Positions 51,576 to 62,319 of a stretch of DNA of 64,000 bases are shown in pieces. Location: assembly GCA_032690845.1 (NCBI GenBank), contig CM064429.1:17875013-17939012 (forward strand), written 5' to 3'. The number at the start of each line of letters is the position of its first letter. Within the stretch, counting starts at the first letter, position 1. A program made the position numbers and the translations under genes. The DNA is from Eleusine coracana subsp. coracana. Taxonomy: Eukaryota; Streptophyta; Magnoliopsida; Poales; Poaceae. The notes under the pieces were generated by a model. The model saw only the letters and a program-made list of their open reading frames with translations, searched no databases and had not been told where the DNA came from.

Positions 51576-52190
51576 AAAGTGGCACTTTTCCTAATTAAGT
51601 ACCAGGTCGTTTTATTGGCATCTAGTCAAGACCGTGTCTAAATTCTCCAGACAGTGTTCAAAGGTTTTTCCATAGAGGGAGAAATTGTCCATGAAAACTT
51701 CCATGATTTCTTCTATCATGTCAGAGAACATGGACATCATGCACCTTTGGAAGGATGCCGGGGCATTGCAGAGCCCAAATGACATTCTTCAGTAAGCATA
51801 CATTCCATACGGACATGTGAACGTGGTCTTGCTTTGATCATCGGGATGGATGGGAATTTGATGGTAACCATAGTAACCATTCAGGAACCAAAAGAAGGAG
51901 TGGTTGGCAAGCCGCTCTAACATCTCCATCCCGTGATCATCTGGATGAATGAATGGCATCGGGAAATGATCCTTCTTGGTTGCCTTGTTGAGTTTCCGGT
52001 AGTCAATGCACATTCTCCATCCCGTGACGGTTTGTTGAGGGATCAACTCATTTTTTTCATTTTGAAGGACCGTCATTCCTCCTATCTTCGACACTACTTG
52101 AACCGGGCTAACCCGCTCGCTCTGAGGCACGGGATAAATAATCTCGGCGTGCAAAATTTTCAAGACCTCCTTCTTCACTAATTCTCGCAT
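51576..52190 (-). pseudogene. Reverse transcriptase of element H
   Basis: 51789-52190 carries RT fingers/palm (GWRMCIDYRKLNKATKKDHF, GYYGYHQIPIHPDDQSKTTF, CPYGMYAY). Further on, the active-site motif near 51685-51696 reads FMDN where Athila elements have FMDD, so one metal-binding Asp is lost. Stops follow at about 51600-51620 and 51787. Confidence 0.85.
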
Positions 52191-53255
52191 AGCATTGTTG
52201 AGCCTACGCTAAGGCTCCCTAGATGGTGTACTATCTGCGTCTTCGAGTGAGTAGCCTAGGACGATGCAATGCTTTTCTAAAACGGCTATGAGGTATTGGG
52301 TTTCTTGATCTAAAAGCTTGTCACTTATGATGATAGGGGTTTGTAAATCGCTATGAAGGAAAGCATAGCATGGCCAGCTGGCAAGGTTTTAAGCTCAATT
52401 GGGGGTCGTTTTGGTGTCTCCTCCTTTAAAGGTTCAAAGGTTTTCTGATTTTCGACCTCCTCCTCAGTGAAATCTTCTGATTGTTGCTCGAGGGCAGATT
52501 CAGGCAAATCAAAAGGAAGGATAGCCTTAACTTCCTCAATTGGCTCATCGTCGAGGGAAAAATCAGAGATAGTGTTCCTAGATTGAGTGGTCTGGACAGA
52601 ATATTTATTTCCCCATAATTTGATATAAGCTTCCCCTTGGTCAGAGAATCAGAGAAAATTTTCTCAATTGGATGCCCGATAAATATGTTAAAGTCTAAGA
52701 CTTCGAACACATAAAAATCAAGAAGTGCATCAATGCCTTCTTTCCATACAGGCACTTCTTGCAAAATTCTGTATCCTTGTAGAATGGGTCCAGAGGAACA
52801 CTTAAGGAATTTGCGGGTCGGTGCCATAGGTAAAGCACCTAGCATGACAAAAACGAAAGCATTAGAAATGATGTTGGCACCAACAATGGGACTGTAAAGA
52901 ATGTCCACCTTGGCTCTTCCAATGCAGCAAGACAGAGTCGAGGTTGGCTTGCATACCCAGATTGGGTCCATGGATAGCTCGCTTTCTCTCGACCATTCAC
53001 TGCTCATAATAGCCGAAAGCTCATTTACCATCCTGAGGAGGAATGCCTCCTGATCAGGGTCAGAGCCTGAGTCAGGTATTGGTGGCTTCTTATGAAAGTT
53101 GTAATTTGAGGAGTTCCCATAATCTTTAAAAAGATCATCCTCGAATTGGAAAGGGGGCTCTGAAGGTTAAATTTCTTTTTCCTCCATTGCCCCTGGTTCG
53201 GTTGAGGTTTCACTAGACGAATCATCGGATAGGCAAAGGCTAGGCTTAGGTTCAA
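52191..53255 (-). pseudogene. Protease and linker of element H
   Basis: 52426-53031 reads SELSMDPIWVCKPTSTLSCC, YSPIVGANIISNAFV, FYVFEVLDFNIFIGHPIEK, the Athila-type protease region. 53025-53255 and 52325-52507 are acidic/Pro-rich linkers to gag and RT. The protease active-site motif itself is not clearly visible. Confidence 0.7.
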
Positions 53256-54029
53256 CTAGTGGGGTGGCCTCAATGCTCGATGTTGCTTCCTCCTGGAGGG
53301 GCATTCTACAGTTGGTTTGGCAAGAAGTGTTTTCTAGGATAAGGTCTAAGATAACTCTTCCTTACTCGAGCGTCTTATGGACGAACGATCCTCCGGTGGT
53401 GATGTCGAGGTACATGGCAGACTCCTTGCTCAAACCCAGGCAAAAGTGTTGAAGCAACACATGGTCGGGCTGAGACAAGTCTGGGCCAAAATGGGTTCGG
53501 GTGGTAAACCTGGCCCAGGCTGCAACTATAGAATCCTTCTCAAATTGCCGAAAGTCGAGAATGACTGTTCACAGGGAGACGATACGTGATACAGGAAAGA
53601 ACGTGAGACAAAATTTATCTTGGAGTTTATTCCAATCACCCTTCACACTCCTGATGGTATGGGTGTACCATTGTTTTGCATTCTCCAAGAGGGAAAATGG
53701 AAATAATTTCCACCGTTGAGTTTCTTGTGTCATTCCTCTAATGGTGAGGCATGAACACAACTGCTCGAACTCTGGCAAATGATTAAATGGGTTTTCGCTA
53801 TATAAACCCAAGAAGGATTGTTCCCGAACCATGGCTATAAAGCCAGGACGAAGCTCAAAGCCACATGAAAGAATTGGGTCCGTTGATGGCGGTGGCTCGA
53901 AGAACTCGCCCTTTGAAGCAGAAAGATTTTGAATGGTAGGTTGCTCTATTGGAGAAAAGAGGTAAGAAACAAACAAAGAAAATAAAAAAGATACGAGGTC
54001 GACTAGGTTCGAAGACTAACAACAACCAT
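53256..54029 (-). pseudogene. Gag of element H
   Basis: 53569-53976 contains FELRPGFIAMVREQSFLGLY, FNHLPEFEQLCSCLTIRGMT and RWKLFPFSLLENAKQWYTHT, the conserved start of Athila gag. The frame breaks near 53569 and the rest to 53256 survives in fragments (for example an equivalent of the HMVLLQHFCLGLSKESA region near 53410-53470). Confidence 0.85.
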
Positions 54030-54047
54030 TCCCCGATAGCGGCGCCA
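54030..54047 (-). other. Primer-binding site of element H
   Basis: The minus strand reads TGGCGCCGCTATCGGGGA, close to TGGCGCCGTTGCCGGGGA in element D, eight bases from the LTR. Confidence 0.85.
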
Positions 54048-54055
54048 GAAATACT

Positions 54056-55275
54056 TGTTGGTATTTTTAACGAATGCAGATAAGTCCGCAAGTGCACGAA
54101 GAATACCTCTATAGCACTTCACCTCTGAAGTATTCCAAGGGTATCGAATATACATGGAATGTGTGTGCTAATCTTCTATTCTAATTGTCCAAGGACACCA
54201 AGATAACTATGGCGTCCAAGAAGAATACCTCTATGGCTTGGGTAGAGAGGATTCTAAATGGTAAAAGAGTCATAATTAGAGTAAGTTAATACTAAGTTGC
54301 TTGCATTGGGCATCCGAATTTCCCCTGCGTCCACGGTGCGATTCCGGCCAAGAGCCTACTGCGTAGCCGAACATGGAGGATTTCAAAGGACAAATTGGGC
54401 TGTCACCACCTACTGCCTACCTCTAGCAATTCGTGGACTACGCTATAAACAAAGGCAACCTATGGCCTAGACACCTTGTTTATGCTTTCGATTACTCCCT
54501 TAATCTCTACGTATGATGGACCAAGACTAAGGTCTCTAATTAAGTAAAGTGCTGAGCGAGCAAAGCAACTAAGTACTAAAACTTACTTAAAAAGGTAAAC
54601 TAATAACCAGAAAAGAATCACGAAGACTTACTTAAAAAGGCAAGCATCCATCGAGGTACATGCATGGAGAAGGGGTTGGACAGGCCTGAACCTCCTCTCC
54701 TGGACTCCTCCTCACTCTCCTCCTATTTTCTAAACGCTTTAACAACGTTGAGCCTTTTAGAAATGAAGTGCTAATTCTATCTTGAGGTGTTGAGAGAGTG
54801 AAACCCTTTCCTTCCTTTTATAGCACTCCAAAGGCGGTTTCAGGGTCGGTAACTCTGCCTTAAGGGGAATAACCGACATAGGAAAGGCAGTGGGGAACTG
54901 ACCTCGGGAGATGGCCCCGACTGGGCTTAGCCCACCTTCGGCCGAACACCCCTGTTTGGCCGAACAGGGGGTGGGGCCCAGTGGGTCCTGCCTCCTCTAG
55001 TTACCTGGTGGGTGGCCCATCTTCCTTTCTGACACCACAGGGTCTTTGGTTATGTCGGTTTCTTTCTGGAAGTGGGCCACTTGATCCCCGTGCTTGGATC
55101 TGACTGGCTAGAAGTTTGTTTTCTCCCTTGATGATGTGGATTACCTACATCACATATTTACCAACACTTGTGGAACTTGTTAGTAATAAACTCCTACCAC
55201 TATGTTGGTTGTTCATTTTATTACTTTTACGTAGATGATCGACGGTCTAGATTAGGCATTTAGTGACCGTCAACA
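54056..55275 (-). repeat. 5' LTR of element H
   Basis: 1220 bp, plus strand TGTTGGTATTTTT...GACCGTCAACA. It holds the palindrome pair TTCGGCCGAA (54937-54946) and GTTTGGCCGAAC (54954-54965) and a minus-strand TATAAAA at 54816-54822, 115 bp away. Confidence 0.9.
54816..54965 (-). promoter_or_regulatory. H LTR promoter: palindrome pair plus TATA box
   Basis: In element orientation the two TTCGGCCGAA-type palindromes come first and TATAAAA follows 115 bp later, the same spacing as in the unrelated-sequence LTR of D. Confidence 0.65.
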
Positions 55276-55552
55276 CTCCCACAGCCGTGGGCCAGTAGAA
55301 GCCTTGTCAAAAGTAATTGCCGATAGGAGTTCAGGGTGCGGCATGATGGCCGCAGACCCCTCCATGGATGTCTTCGAGGAGCTTGGTTCCTTCGTCGATG
55401 GTGATGCAGCGCTGCATAATCTAGGTGACACTACGCTTATATAGTTCTCAGTTGACTAGGACGAAAGACTTCATGCGTCGATAGAGATGCTTCACTTCGG
55501 TCCGATCGATGGGTATTGTGCCTCCGGTGAGGTATTCAATGTAAGGGGCCCG
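55276..55552 (-). pseudogene. Integrase zinc region of element G, right of H
   Basis: The minus strand gives IHGGVCGHHAA and GFYWPTAVG just before the H junction. The Cys pair of the zinc finger (TCKGCQYYA) lies on the other side near 47500-47530. Stops are present. Confidence 0.75.
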
Positions 55553-56200
55553 TCAGTCGATCGAGGGCTCGGCCCGCTGCACTAGGGACTCGATTCGCTC
55601 GACCAACGGGTCGATCGGCACGTCGACTTGTTCGACCGGCTGGTCGATTTCCTTGATCTCGGCCTCCTGTGGGGTCGAGATTGACTCAGCCCTCGGGTCT
55701 GTCTCGTTCGTCCCTCTGTTGAGCTCCATGGGGTTGTTCGAGCCTTCATTGAGCTTTGTAGGCTCATTGGGTCGGACTGAAGGTTTGTGCTGGTCATTGG
55801 CAAAGACTCCCAGTGGGATGGATGCCCGGCGGGATGCTATCTTGGCCAACGCATCGGCTGCCTTGTTGACGCACTGGGGGATGTGCTTGAGCTCGAGCCC
55901 CTTGAATTTGCCCTCGAGCTTGCGAACCTCTTGGTAATAGAGCGCCATGACATCACTTTGACAGCTCTATTCCTTCATGATCCGATCAATGATGGGCTGG
56001 GAGTCGCCCTGAATCTCAAACCGTCCGATGCCAAGCTCAATAGCGATTTTAAGCCCATTCGCAAGTGCCTCAAATTCAGTGAAATTATTCGATGTAGGAA
56101 AATGCAAACGGATTGAATATTTCACATGTACCCCGAGAGGAGAGACGAAAACAAGGCCGACGCCGGCCCCTGTTTTCATGAGCGAGCCATCAAAGTACAT
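55553..56200 (-). pseudogene. Second RNase H of element G
   Basis: 55967-56200 starts MYFDGSLMKTGAGVGLVFVS with the first Asp, then FTEFEALANGLKIAIELG (Glu) and IQGDSQPIIDRI (Asp). 55553-55948 continues NKAADALAKIASRRASIP (last Asp) and an acidic linker. A stop near 55950 splits it. The archaeal-type second RNase H supports TAT lineage. Confidence 0.85.
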
Positions 56201-56645
56201 GACCTAGTCTTCATGAGCGAGCCATCAGAGCGAGCCATGAAGTCGATGAGGGCTTTGGACTTGATCGCCAATTGCGGGAAGTATGTGATGTCATGCCCCA
56301 TCATGTCAAGCACCCATTTGACCACCTTGCCTGCAGTGTCCTTATTTTGGATAATTTTGCGTAAAGGGAACAAACTTACCCCTTTATCGGGTGCGAGTCG
56401 AAGTAGTGGCGCAGCTTGCACCTTGCTACCATCACGGCATAGAGGATCTTGAGAATCTGCGGGTACCGCATCTTTGAGTCAGAGAACACCTCGCTGACAT
56501 AGTACACGACGTGTTGGACCATGAGAATGAGCCCCTCTTTTACTCACTCGACCACGAGCGCAGCGCTCACGACTTCAGTAGTCGCTGCGATGTAAAGTAG
56601 CAACACCTCGCCTGGGAGTGGTGGAGTCAAAACCAGGGCATTGCT
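56201..56645 (-). pseudogene. RNase H of element G
   Basis: Fragments in two frames: LLLYIAATTEV near 56590, VVYYVSEVFSDSKMRYPQIL near 56450-56510 and VVKWVLDMMGHDITYFPQLA (56260-56330), the usual first RNase H of TAT elements. A 17-bp repeat (56176-56192 and 56212-56228) duplicates the DGSLMK-coding segment at its end. Confidence 0.7.
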
Positions 56646-57569
56646 TTAGATGTATTTCATCTCGTCGATGGCAGATTGCGCTTCGGGTGTCCATTCAAAC
56701 TGGTCAGACTTCTTCAACAGCCTGTATAATAGGAGGACTCTCTCACCGAGGCGTGAGATGAAGCGGCTCAGCGCTGCTAACCACCCCATGAGACGCTGCA
56801 ACCCATTTAGGTTTTGCATCAGCCCCATCCGATCGATCGTGGATATCTTCTTAGGATTGGCTTTGATGCCTCGCTCAAGAACGATGAGTACTAAGAGCAT
56901 GCCTTTTGGCACCCCGAAAAAGCACATCTCGGGGTTGAGTTTAACGTCATTTTCATGCAACTTAGCAAAGGTGGGCTTAAGATCAACGACAAGCATGTCA
57001 GCTCTCTTGGATTTGACTATGATGTCATCCATGTAAGCTTTGACTGTATTACAAATCAAGTGATCGAAGCATTTCTGCACGCAATGTTAGAAGGTTGCGC
57101 TAGCATTCTTAAGACCGGAAGGCGTCGTTACGTAGCAGTACGAGCTGAACGGCGTGATGAAAGAGGTCGCGAAATGATCAGATTCTTTCATCATGATCTG
57201 GTCATATCCGGAGTATGCGTCTAGGAAGCAGAGGGTTTCGCACCACGCGGTCAAGTCAACTATCTGGTCAATGCATGGTAAAGAAAAGGGATCCTTTGGG
57301 CATGCCTTATTCAAGCTTGTGTAATCAACATACATTCTCCATTTCCCATTCTTTTTATGCACAAGAACAGGATTAGCTAACCATTCGGGATGAAACACCT
57401 CCTTGATGAACCCAGTAGCCAGAAGCTTCGCGGTCTCCTCCCCAATTGCCTTGCATTTCTCCTCATCGAAGTGGCGCAAGCATTGCTTCACTGGTTTGGA
57501 GCCTAGCCTGATGTTCAAGGAGTGCGGGCGACCTTCCTCAGGATGCCTGGCATGTCCGAGGGTTTCCAC
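56646..57569 (-). pseudogene. Reverse transcriptase of element G
   Basis: 57087-57569 has LGSKPVKQCLRHFDEEKCKA, VLVHKKNGKWRMYVDYTSLN and FLDAYSGYDQIMM. 56646-57080 has the intact active-site KAYMDDIIVKSK, FGVPKGMLL and a thumb LNGLQRLMGWLAALSRFISR. One frame break near 57081-57086 separates the halves. This is the best-kept domain of G. Confidence 0.9.
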
Positions 57570-57981
57570 GTGAAGATATTGGCATTCGCGCAGAGAAACT
57601 CAATGGGCTCGCTTTCCTATTTGGGAGTGAGGGATGTCCTGACATGCACAATGTTCTCCTTGTCGCCCTCGGGTTCAATCTGCACCTCCTTGGTTCCCTT
57701 GGTTGGCTCAAACAAAGCATTTTTGTGGCTGGCCTTGGGGGCATCGTCGACAGCAAAAAAAAATCCATGAGCTTCTTGCTCGATGCCACCGTAGCAGCGG
57801 TGAGGTCGCCATTCTCCATTTCACACTAATAAGCACGCTGGAGCGACGCGGTCATCGTGATGACCCCCCTCGGCCCAGCCATCTTTAGTTTTAAGTAGGT
57901 GTAGTTCAGGAAGGCCATGAAAACCATGAACTTGGCATAGCACAGACGTCTAAGGATGGCATGATACGCCCCTGAGAAGTT
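57570..57981 (-). pseudogene. Protease C-terminal part and linker of element G
   Basis: The minus strand next to the E junction gives GAYHAIL, CYAKFM and NYTYLKLKMAGPRGVITM, the C-terminal half of the TAT protease. 57570-57825 is the charged linker to RT. Confidence 0.8.
57977..57981. repeat. Target-site duplication AAGTT, left of E
   Basis: The right copy at 62320-62324 reads AATTT (one mutation). The uninterrupted protease frame of G requires a single AAGTT here, which confirms the call. Confidence 0.85.
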
Positions 57982-58881
57982 TGATGTGGACAAGGGTTCC
58001 CGATCTTCCGATAGGTTCTGATAATCTTGATTAAGGCGGAGGCGATACACAAATCGATCCGGCTTCCGAACGACACGTTCTGAACTCCGCAACCACAGCA
58101 CAACGTCTCCTCTGGTTATCAACCGTTCAAGAATGATTGACCTCGCCGAGAAGGCTTATCCTTGCCTGCAAATCAAGAACACAAGCAAGAACAAAGAAGA
58201 ATGCAACCAAATTTGCAAGTATACGATGAATCTCACAAGTTGGGGTTTCACAAACCGATCAAACGGCAAAACTGTTATCAACAGAATAATCTAAGCAAAA
58301 CTCAAACCCTAATGAAGAGGCGGCGGCTGTATATGAGAACCCTAGGGTCGTGCAAGACCCCCTGGATGCAGCCCTAAGTGGGCTCAACTCCATACATGGC
58401 CCAAAGACCGATTACGGTGTCTCAGCACCAGGACAGATTCTGGAAGTCGAATTGTTTTGGTGATTGCCGACGGCTCGGGATGAATTTTGATATGGGACGA
58501 GTTGGGTTTGAAAGGGCTTTTCGTTATCTTTCCAGGCATATATAGAACGTCCAAATCCGAGTCCGTATGCGTCCTGGGCATCCGTTTTAGTGCAGACTGG
58601 TCCTGGGCTCCGAAACAGACTCGAAGTCGATTTTGATTGGGCCTCCACCTTGGCTTGGACGTCCTTGCTGGCCCATCACGTCCCCAATCACCTCCCCAGC
58701 TATCTCATCATCATCTCCATGGTTTCTAACAATAATTAATTCATTAGGTAGCAATCTATTCTCAAAATCACATAAAGGAATCATTAGGAACAAGCTCACC
58801 CGTAAATTCAGTTGTCGCGCATGAACTTGTATTTTGGTTGGCGGAGTGCTGGGTGTATCCATAAGGGTGATGTCCTCATCA
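57982..58881 (-). repeat. 3' LTR of element E
   Basis: 900 bp; the minus strand starts TGATGAGGACATCACCC and ends CCTTGTCCACATCA. Highly similar to 61418-62319 and 34574-35473. Confidence 0.92.
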
Positions 58882-60401
58882 TTCTCCCCCTTTTGAATTA
58901 GAGTCTTCCTTGACTCGAGCTCATCTCTTTCTCCCATGTATGGTCTCAAATCTGAAATATTAATTGTGGAACTATTCCCAAACTTGGGATGCAACTCATA
59001 TTTATATGCATTATGAAATTTGTCATCACAATGAGAATCTACAGTAGAAGGCATTCTTTGCAAATTAATAATCTCTTTGAAAACTTGGTCAGCAATATGA
59101 GCATCATTCTCACTCTTATCACAAGGTAGACAATGTTTGATCTTAAAAACACTAGAAAAACATGACATGACATGGTAATCATTATTGCAGTTTTCTAGTT
59201 CATCATTTGGTTGTACAACACAAGGAGTATTCATGTTTGAGCAAATATAAACTTTATGCATCATAAATACACCTCTATGATCATAGTTTTCTATAGCATA
59301 AAATTTGTTTCTTGTTAGTAAAGGCAATTCTGTTTGAGAAAAGATTTGCTTCTCCACGGTATTTAGATCACAAAGAACATCAAATTCAATATAACCCAAA
59401 GTATTTAGAGAAGACAATAATTTCTGCTCATTCTTTTCACATGTTATTAAAATCAAATATTTTATTTTAGCACTAGTAGGTGAATCATAAGCAAAAACAT
59501 CAATCTTGTTCATTTGTTGTGGCAAAGGTATAAGTGAAGCAGTAGCACACAACTCCTCTTTATCACAAGGATCAGTAGATAAATCAACTTGTGGCAAAGG
59601 CAAATCAAGACAAGGTTCCAATACAACAAGATTGTTGGAACAATTCATCACATCAAGAAAGCTCTTACCTGAAACAACAACATGTTCTTCATCTTTCACA
59701 CTATCCTCTTCTTTGTGTAGAACCTGAAATATATTAGTTGCAACAAAAGGCAAGGAAATATGTTCATCATCTAATTCAGATTTTGATGTAAGTGTTGCAA
59801 CATTTGAAGTAGTCCATTCTTTCCTAAATGGTTCATTCTTTCTTCTCTCAAGTCTTTGTTGATCCTCTTCTAAAATTTTAGCAGCAGACATAGGTTTAAG
59901 AGTAACTCTTCTACCATTGTATTTAAATGGATAGGTATTAGCAGTGGTATTGTGCAAAGCATTATTTGTAGAAATCCAAGGCTTACTCAATAACAAATGA
60001 CACGCTTGCATAGGCACTATATCAAAATCTGCACAATTCTTATAAGAACCAATAAAAAATTCAATGCGTGCAATTTTATCTACCTTTATCTTACCACAAG
60101 AATTTACCCATTGGATGTAGTATGGACACGGGTATGGCTGTGTGGTCAAGCCGAGCTTCTCGACCAATTCCAAGCTTGCGATGTTGTTGCTACTCTCTCC
60201 ATCAATGATGACACGACAACGTCGATCCTTCACAACAAAGTGAGTCTGAAACAAGTTGTTCATTTGATTTTGCTCTACCTTCTCCATTTGAGAACTAAAC
60301 ACTCGTTGTGCTACAACACTTGTATCAACCTCATTTGACACCATCGACTCATCACCATCGGTGTTGTAACCTGTCATTGTTAATAGAAAACAAGAAAACA
60401 C
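58587..60401 (-). CDS. Single 604-codon ORF of element E
   Basis: Residues about 45-165 are a protease remnant: RRCRVIIDGESSNNIASLEL (DGES at the active site), YPCPYYIQWVNSCGK, CADFDIVPMQACHLLLSKPW. About 170-420 is a region without a recognised domain (LLSSLNTLGYIEFDVLCDL, HKVYICSNMNTPCVV). About 425-465 is an integrase scrap (AHIADQVFKEIINLQRMPST, where the catalytic Asp motif is gone), then SSTINISDLRPYMGE. The last ~100 codons lie in the LTR and end GGGPIKIDFESVSEP. The start could be the first Met or the one eight codons later. An intact frame this long in a decayed neighbourhood suggests selection or recent arrival. Role unknown. Confidence 0.75.
   Translation of the reverse strand: MFSCFLLTMTGYNTDGDESMVSNEVDTSVVAQRVFSSQMEKVEQNQMNNLFQTHFVVKDRRCRVIIDGESSNNIASLELVEKLGLTTQPYPCPYYIQWVNSCGKIKVDKIARIEFFIGSYKNCADFDIVPMQACHLLLSKPWISTNNALHNTTANTYPFKYNGRRVTLKPMSAAKILEEDQQRLERRKNEPFRKEWTTSNVATLTSKSELDDEHISLPFVATNIFQVLHKEEDSVKDEEHVVVSGKSFLDVMNCSNNLVVLEPCLDLPLPQVDLSTDPCDKEELCATASLIPLPQQMNKIDVFAYDSPTSAKIKYLILITCEKNEQKLLSSLNTLGYIEFDVLCDLNTVEKQIFSQTELPLLTRNKFYAIENYDHRGVFMMHKVYICSNMNTPCVVQPNDELENCNNDYHVMSCFSSVFKIKHCLPCDKSENDAHIADQVFKEIINLQRMPSTVDSHCDDKFHNAYKYELHPKFGNSSTINISDLRPYMGERDELESRKTLIQKGENDEDITLMDTPSTPPTKIQVHARQLNLRVSLFLMIPLCDFENRLLPNELIIVRNHGDDDEIAGEVIGDVMGQQGRPSQGGGPIKIDFESVSEPRTSLH
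58882..58894 (-). other. Polypurine tract of element E
   Basis: The minus strand reads AAAAGGGGGAGAA immediately before the 3' LTR start; it is also coding (QKGENDED). Confidence 0.75.
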
Positions 60402-61403
60402 ACAAGAGTATATTTTCCTATCACCACTGTTTGATCACGGTGGAAACTCTCAACAAGCAAATGATAGCACCTAACTGAGTTCTTACAAGATTCTTAGTAG
60501 CAAAACAGAGGATACCTTGGAGAGTGTGATCCGACGATTGCGAGGGTCCAAAGTTCTGTGCCTATTCAGAAGGATATATGTGGAGCTAGGTAGGCAATTT
60601 ATAGTAGCAAGGATTAGCAAAATTTCAATTCAGAAATTGCAAAACTGAATAATAGTCCCAAGCTAATCTATGTCACTGGCCTAAACTTGTCTCGGACCTA
60701 GTTCAAGCAAGCAAGCAAATGGCTCAACAAAGGACACAAAGGCTGCAAGCAATTCTGATTTTTTTTCTCTTCTCCTTTCGTTTTTTTTCTTTTGTTATAG
60801 GTGCGGCGTTTTCTTCTTATTTTTTTTTCAGCACCTCTTTGCCTTTTACTTCTTTCATGATTTTTTTGACATAGAACTGCAGCAAGAGTTGCGAACTTTA
60901 TAGCACAAAGAAAAAACCTAAACTTTCTTTTTTGCACTCTTTACGTAAGGAATAGATGTACATGTAGAACTGAACCGACAATTCTCATATGCAACAACGT
61001 GCAGCAATCTCTTGACTCAAGGAGCAACGTGCAACAGAAAACACTCTAAGTTTCTTTTGCACACAAAAAATAGAAGGCTAGATGTTAAATAAATATTTAG
61101 TGCAAATAATTCCAGCAGTACTATTCTGCCAATGTGTGCAACAATCTGATTTTTTTTTTCTTGATTGTGTATGAATAAGGACACACACGACTCAAACAAG
61201 ACCAAAGAACAAGTACTAGACCAACAACACAATGACCTTGTAGGGACTAAAATTCAGAGAAGCAAACTAAACTGAAAATTGCAAGGCACAAGGGGGTGTA
61301 GGACAGCGGAAACACGACGAACAAATATTTTTGTAGGGCAATTTTCTGGACTCTAGGATTGAACAAAATAACAAGGATAACGGCGAACCTAACGGTGTAC
61401 CTA
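60402..61403 (-). other. 5' leader of element E
   Basis: About 1 kb between PBS and ORF with long T-runs on the plus strand (60760-60835). No ORF with recognisable content. Confidence 0.7.
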
Positions 61404-61415
61404 AAGCTCTGATAC
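61404..61415 (-). other. Primer-binding site of element E
   Basis: The minus strand reads TGGTATCAGAGC, a perfect match to the plant initiator tRNA-Met primer site, two bases from the LTR. Confidence 0.9.
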
Positions 61416-61417
61416 CA

Positions 61418-62319
61418 CTTGATGTGGACAAGGGTTCCCGATCTTCCGATAGGTTCTGATAATCTTGATTAAGGCGGAGGCGATACACAAATCAATCCGG
61501 CTTCCGAACGACACGTTCTGAACCCCGCAATCGCAGCACAACGTCTCCTCTGGTTATCAACCGTTCAAGAACGATTGACCTCGCCGAGAAGGCTTATCCT
61601 TGCCTGCAAATCAAGAACACAAGCAAGAACAAAGAAGAATGCAACCAAATTTGCAAGTATACGATGAATCTCACAAGTTGGAGTTTCACAAACCGATCAA
61701 ACGGCGAAACTGTTATCAACAGAATAATCTAAGCAAAAGCCAAACCCTAATAAAGAGGCGGCGGCTGTATATGAGGACCCTAGGGTCGTGCAAGACCCCC
61801 TGGACGCAGCCCTAAGTGGGCTCAACTCCATACATGGCCCAAAGACCGATTACGGTATCGCAGCACCAGGACAGATTCTGGAAGTCGAATTGTTTCGGCG
61901 ATTGCCGACGGCTCGGGACGACTTTTGACATGGGACAAGTTGGGTTCGAAAGGGCTTTTCATTATCTTTCCAGGCATATATAGAACGTCCAAATCCGAGT
62001 CTGTATACGTCCTGGGTATCCATTTTAGTCCAGACTGGTCCTGGGCTCCGAAACAGACTCGAAGTCGGTTTTGATTGGGCCTCCACCTTGGTTTGGACGT
62101 CCTTGCTGGCCCATCACGTCTCCAATCACCTCCCCAGCTATCTCATCATCATCTCCATGGTTTCTAACAACAATTAATTCATTAGGTAGCAATCTATTCT
62201 CAAAATCACATAAAGGAATCATTAGGAACAAGCTCACCCGTAAATTCAGTTGTCGCGCATGAACTTGTATTTTGGTTGGCGGAGTGCTGGGTGTATCCAT
62301 AAGGGTGATGTCCTCATCA
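61418..62319 (-). repeat. 5' LTR of element E
   Basis: 902 bp; few differences from 57982-58881. Its LTR-borne reading frame is also open. Confidence 0.92.

Larger units (their letters stand above)
47541..55275 (-). mobile_element. Athila-like element H
   Basis: LTRs at 47541-48740 and 54056-55275 in the same orientation, a PBS of the TGGCGCC type next to the right LTR, then gag, protease, RT, RNase H, integrase and a 3' ORF on the minus strand. It is inserted in the integrase zinc region of G (flanks CTCTC and CTCCC, one mismatch, as target-site duplication). RT has lost a catalytic Asp. A 30-bp copy of the G flank sits inside the element beside the left LTR. Confidence 0.88.
57982..62319 (-). 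mobile_element. Short non-autonomous CRM-like element E
   Basis: 4338 bp with two ~900-bp LTRs, a perfect tRNA-Met primer site, a polypurine tract and one long ORF of 604 codons. gag, RT and RNase H are missing. It is inserted in the protease of G with target-site duplication AAGTT/AATTT. Sharing LTR ends, PBS and pol tail with C, it is probably a deletion-derived dependent family of the CRM-like group, comparable in concept to the non-autonomous CRR elements of rice. Confidence 0.9.

Noticed and set aside
59506..60338. Plus-strand ORFs over the E coding region
   Set aside because: Shadows of the intact 604-codon minus-strand ORF.
60698..60937. Basic 79-codon ORF in the leader of E
   Set aside because: Driven by A/T-rich runs; Lys/Arg-rich low complexity, no conservation evidence.
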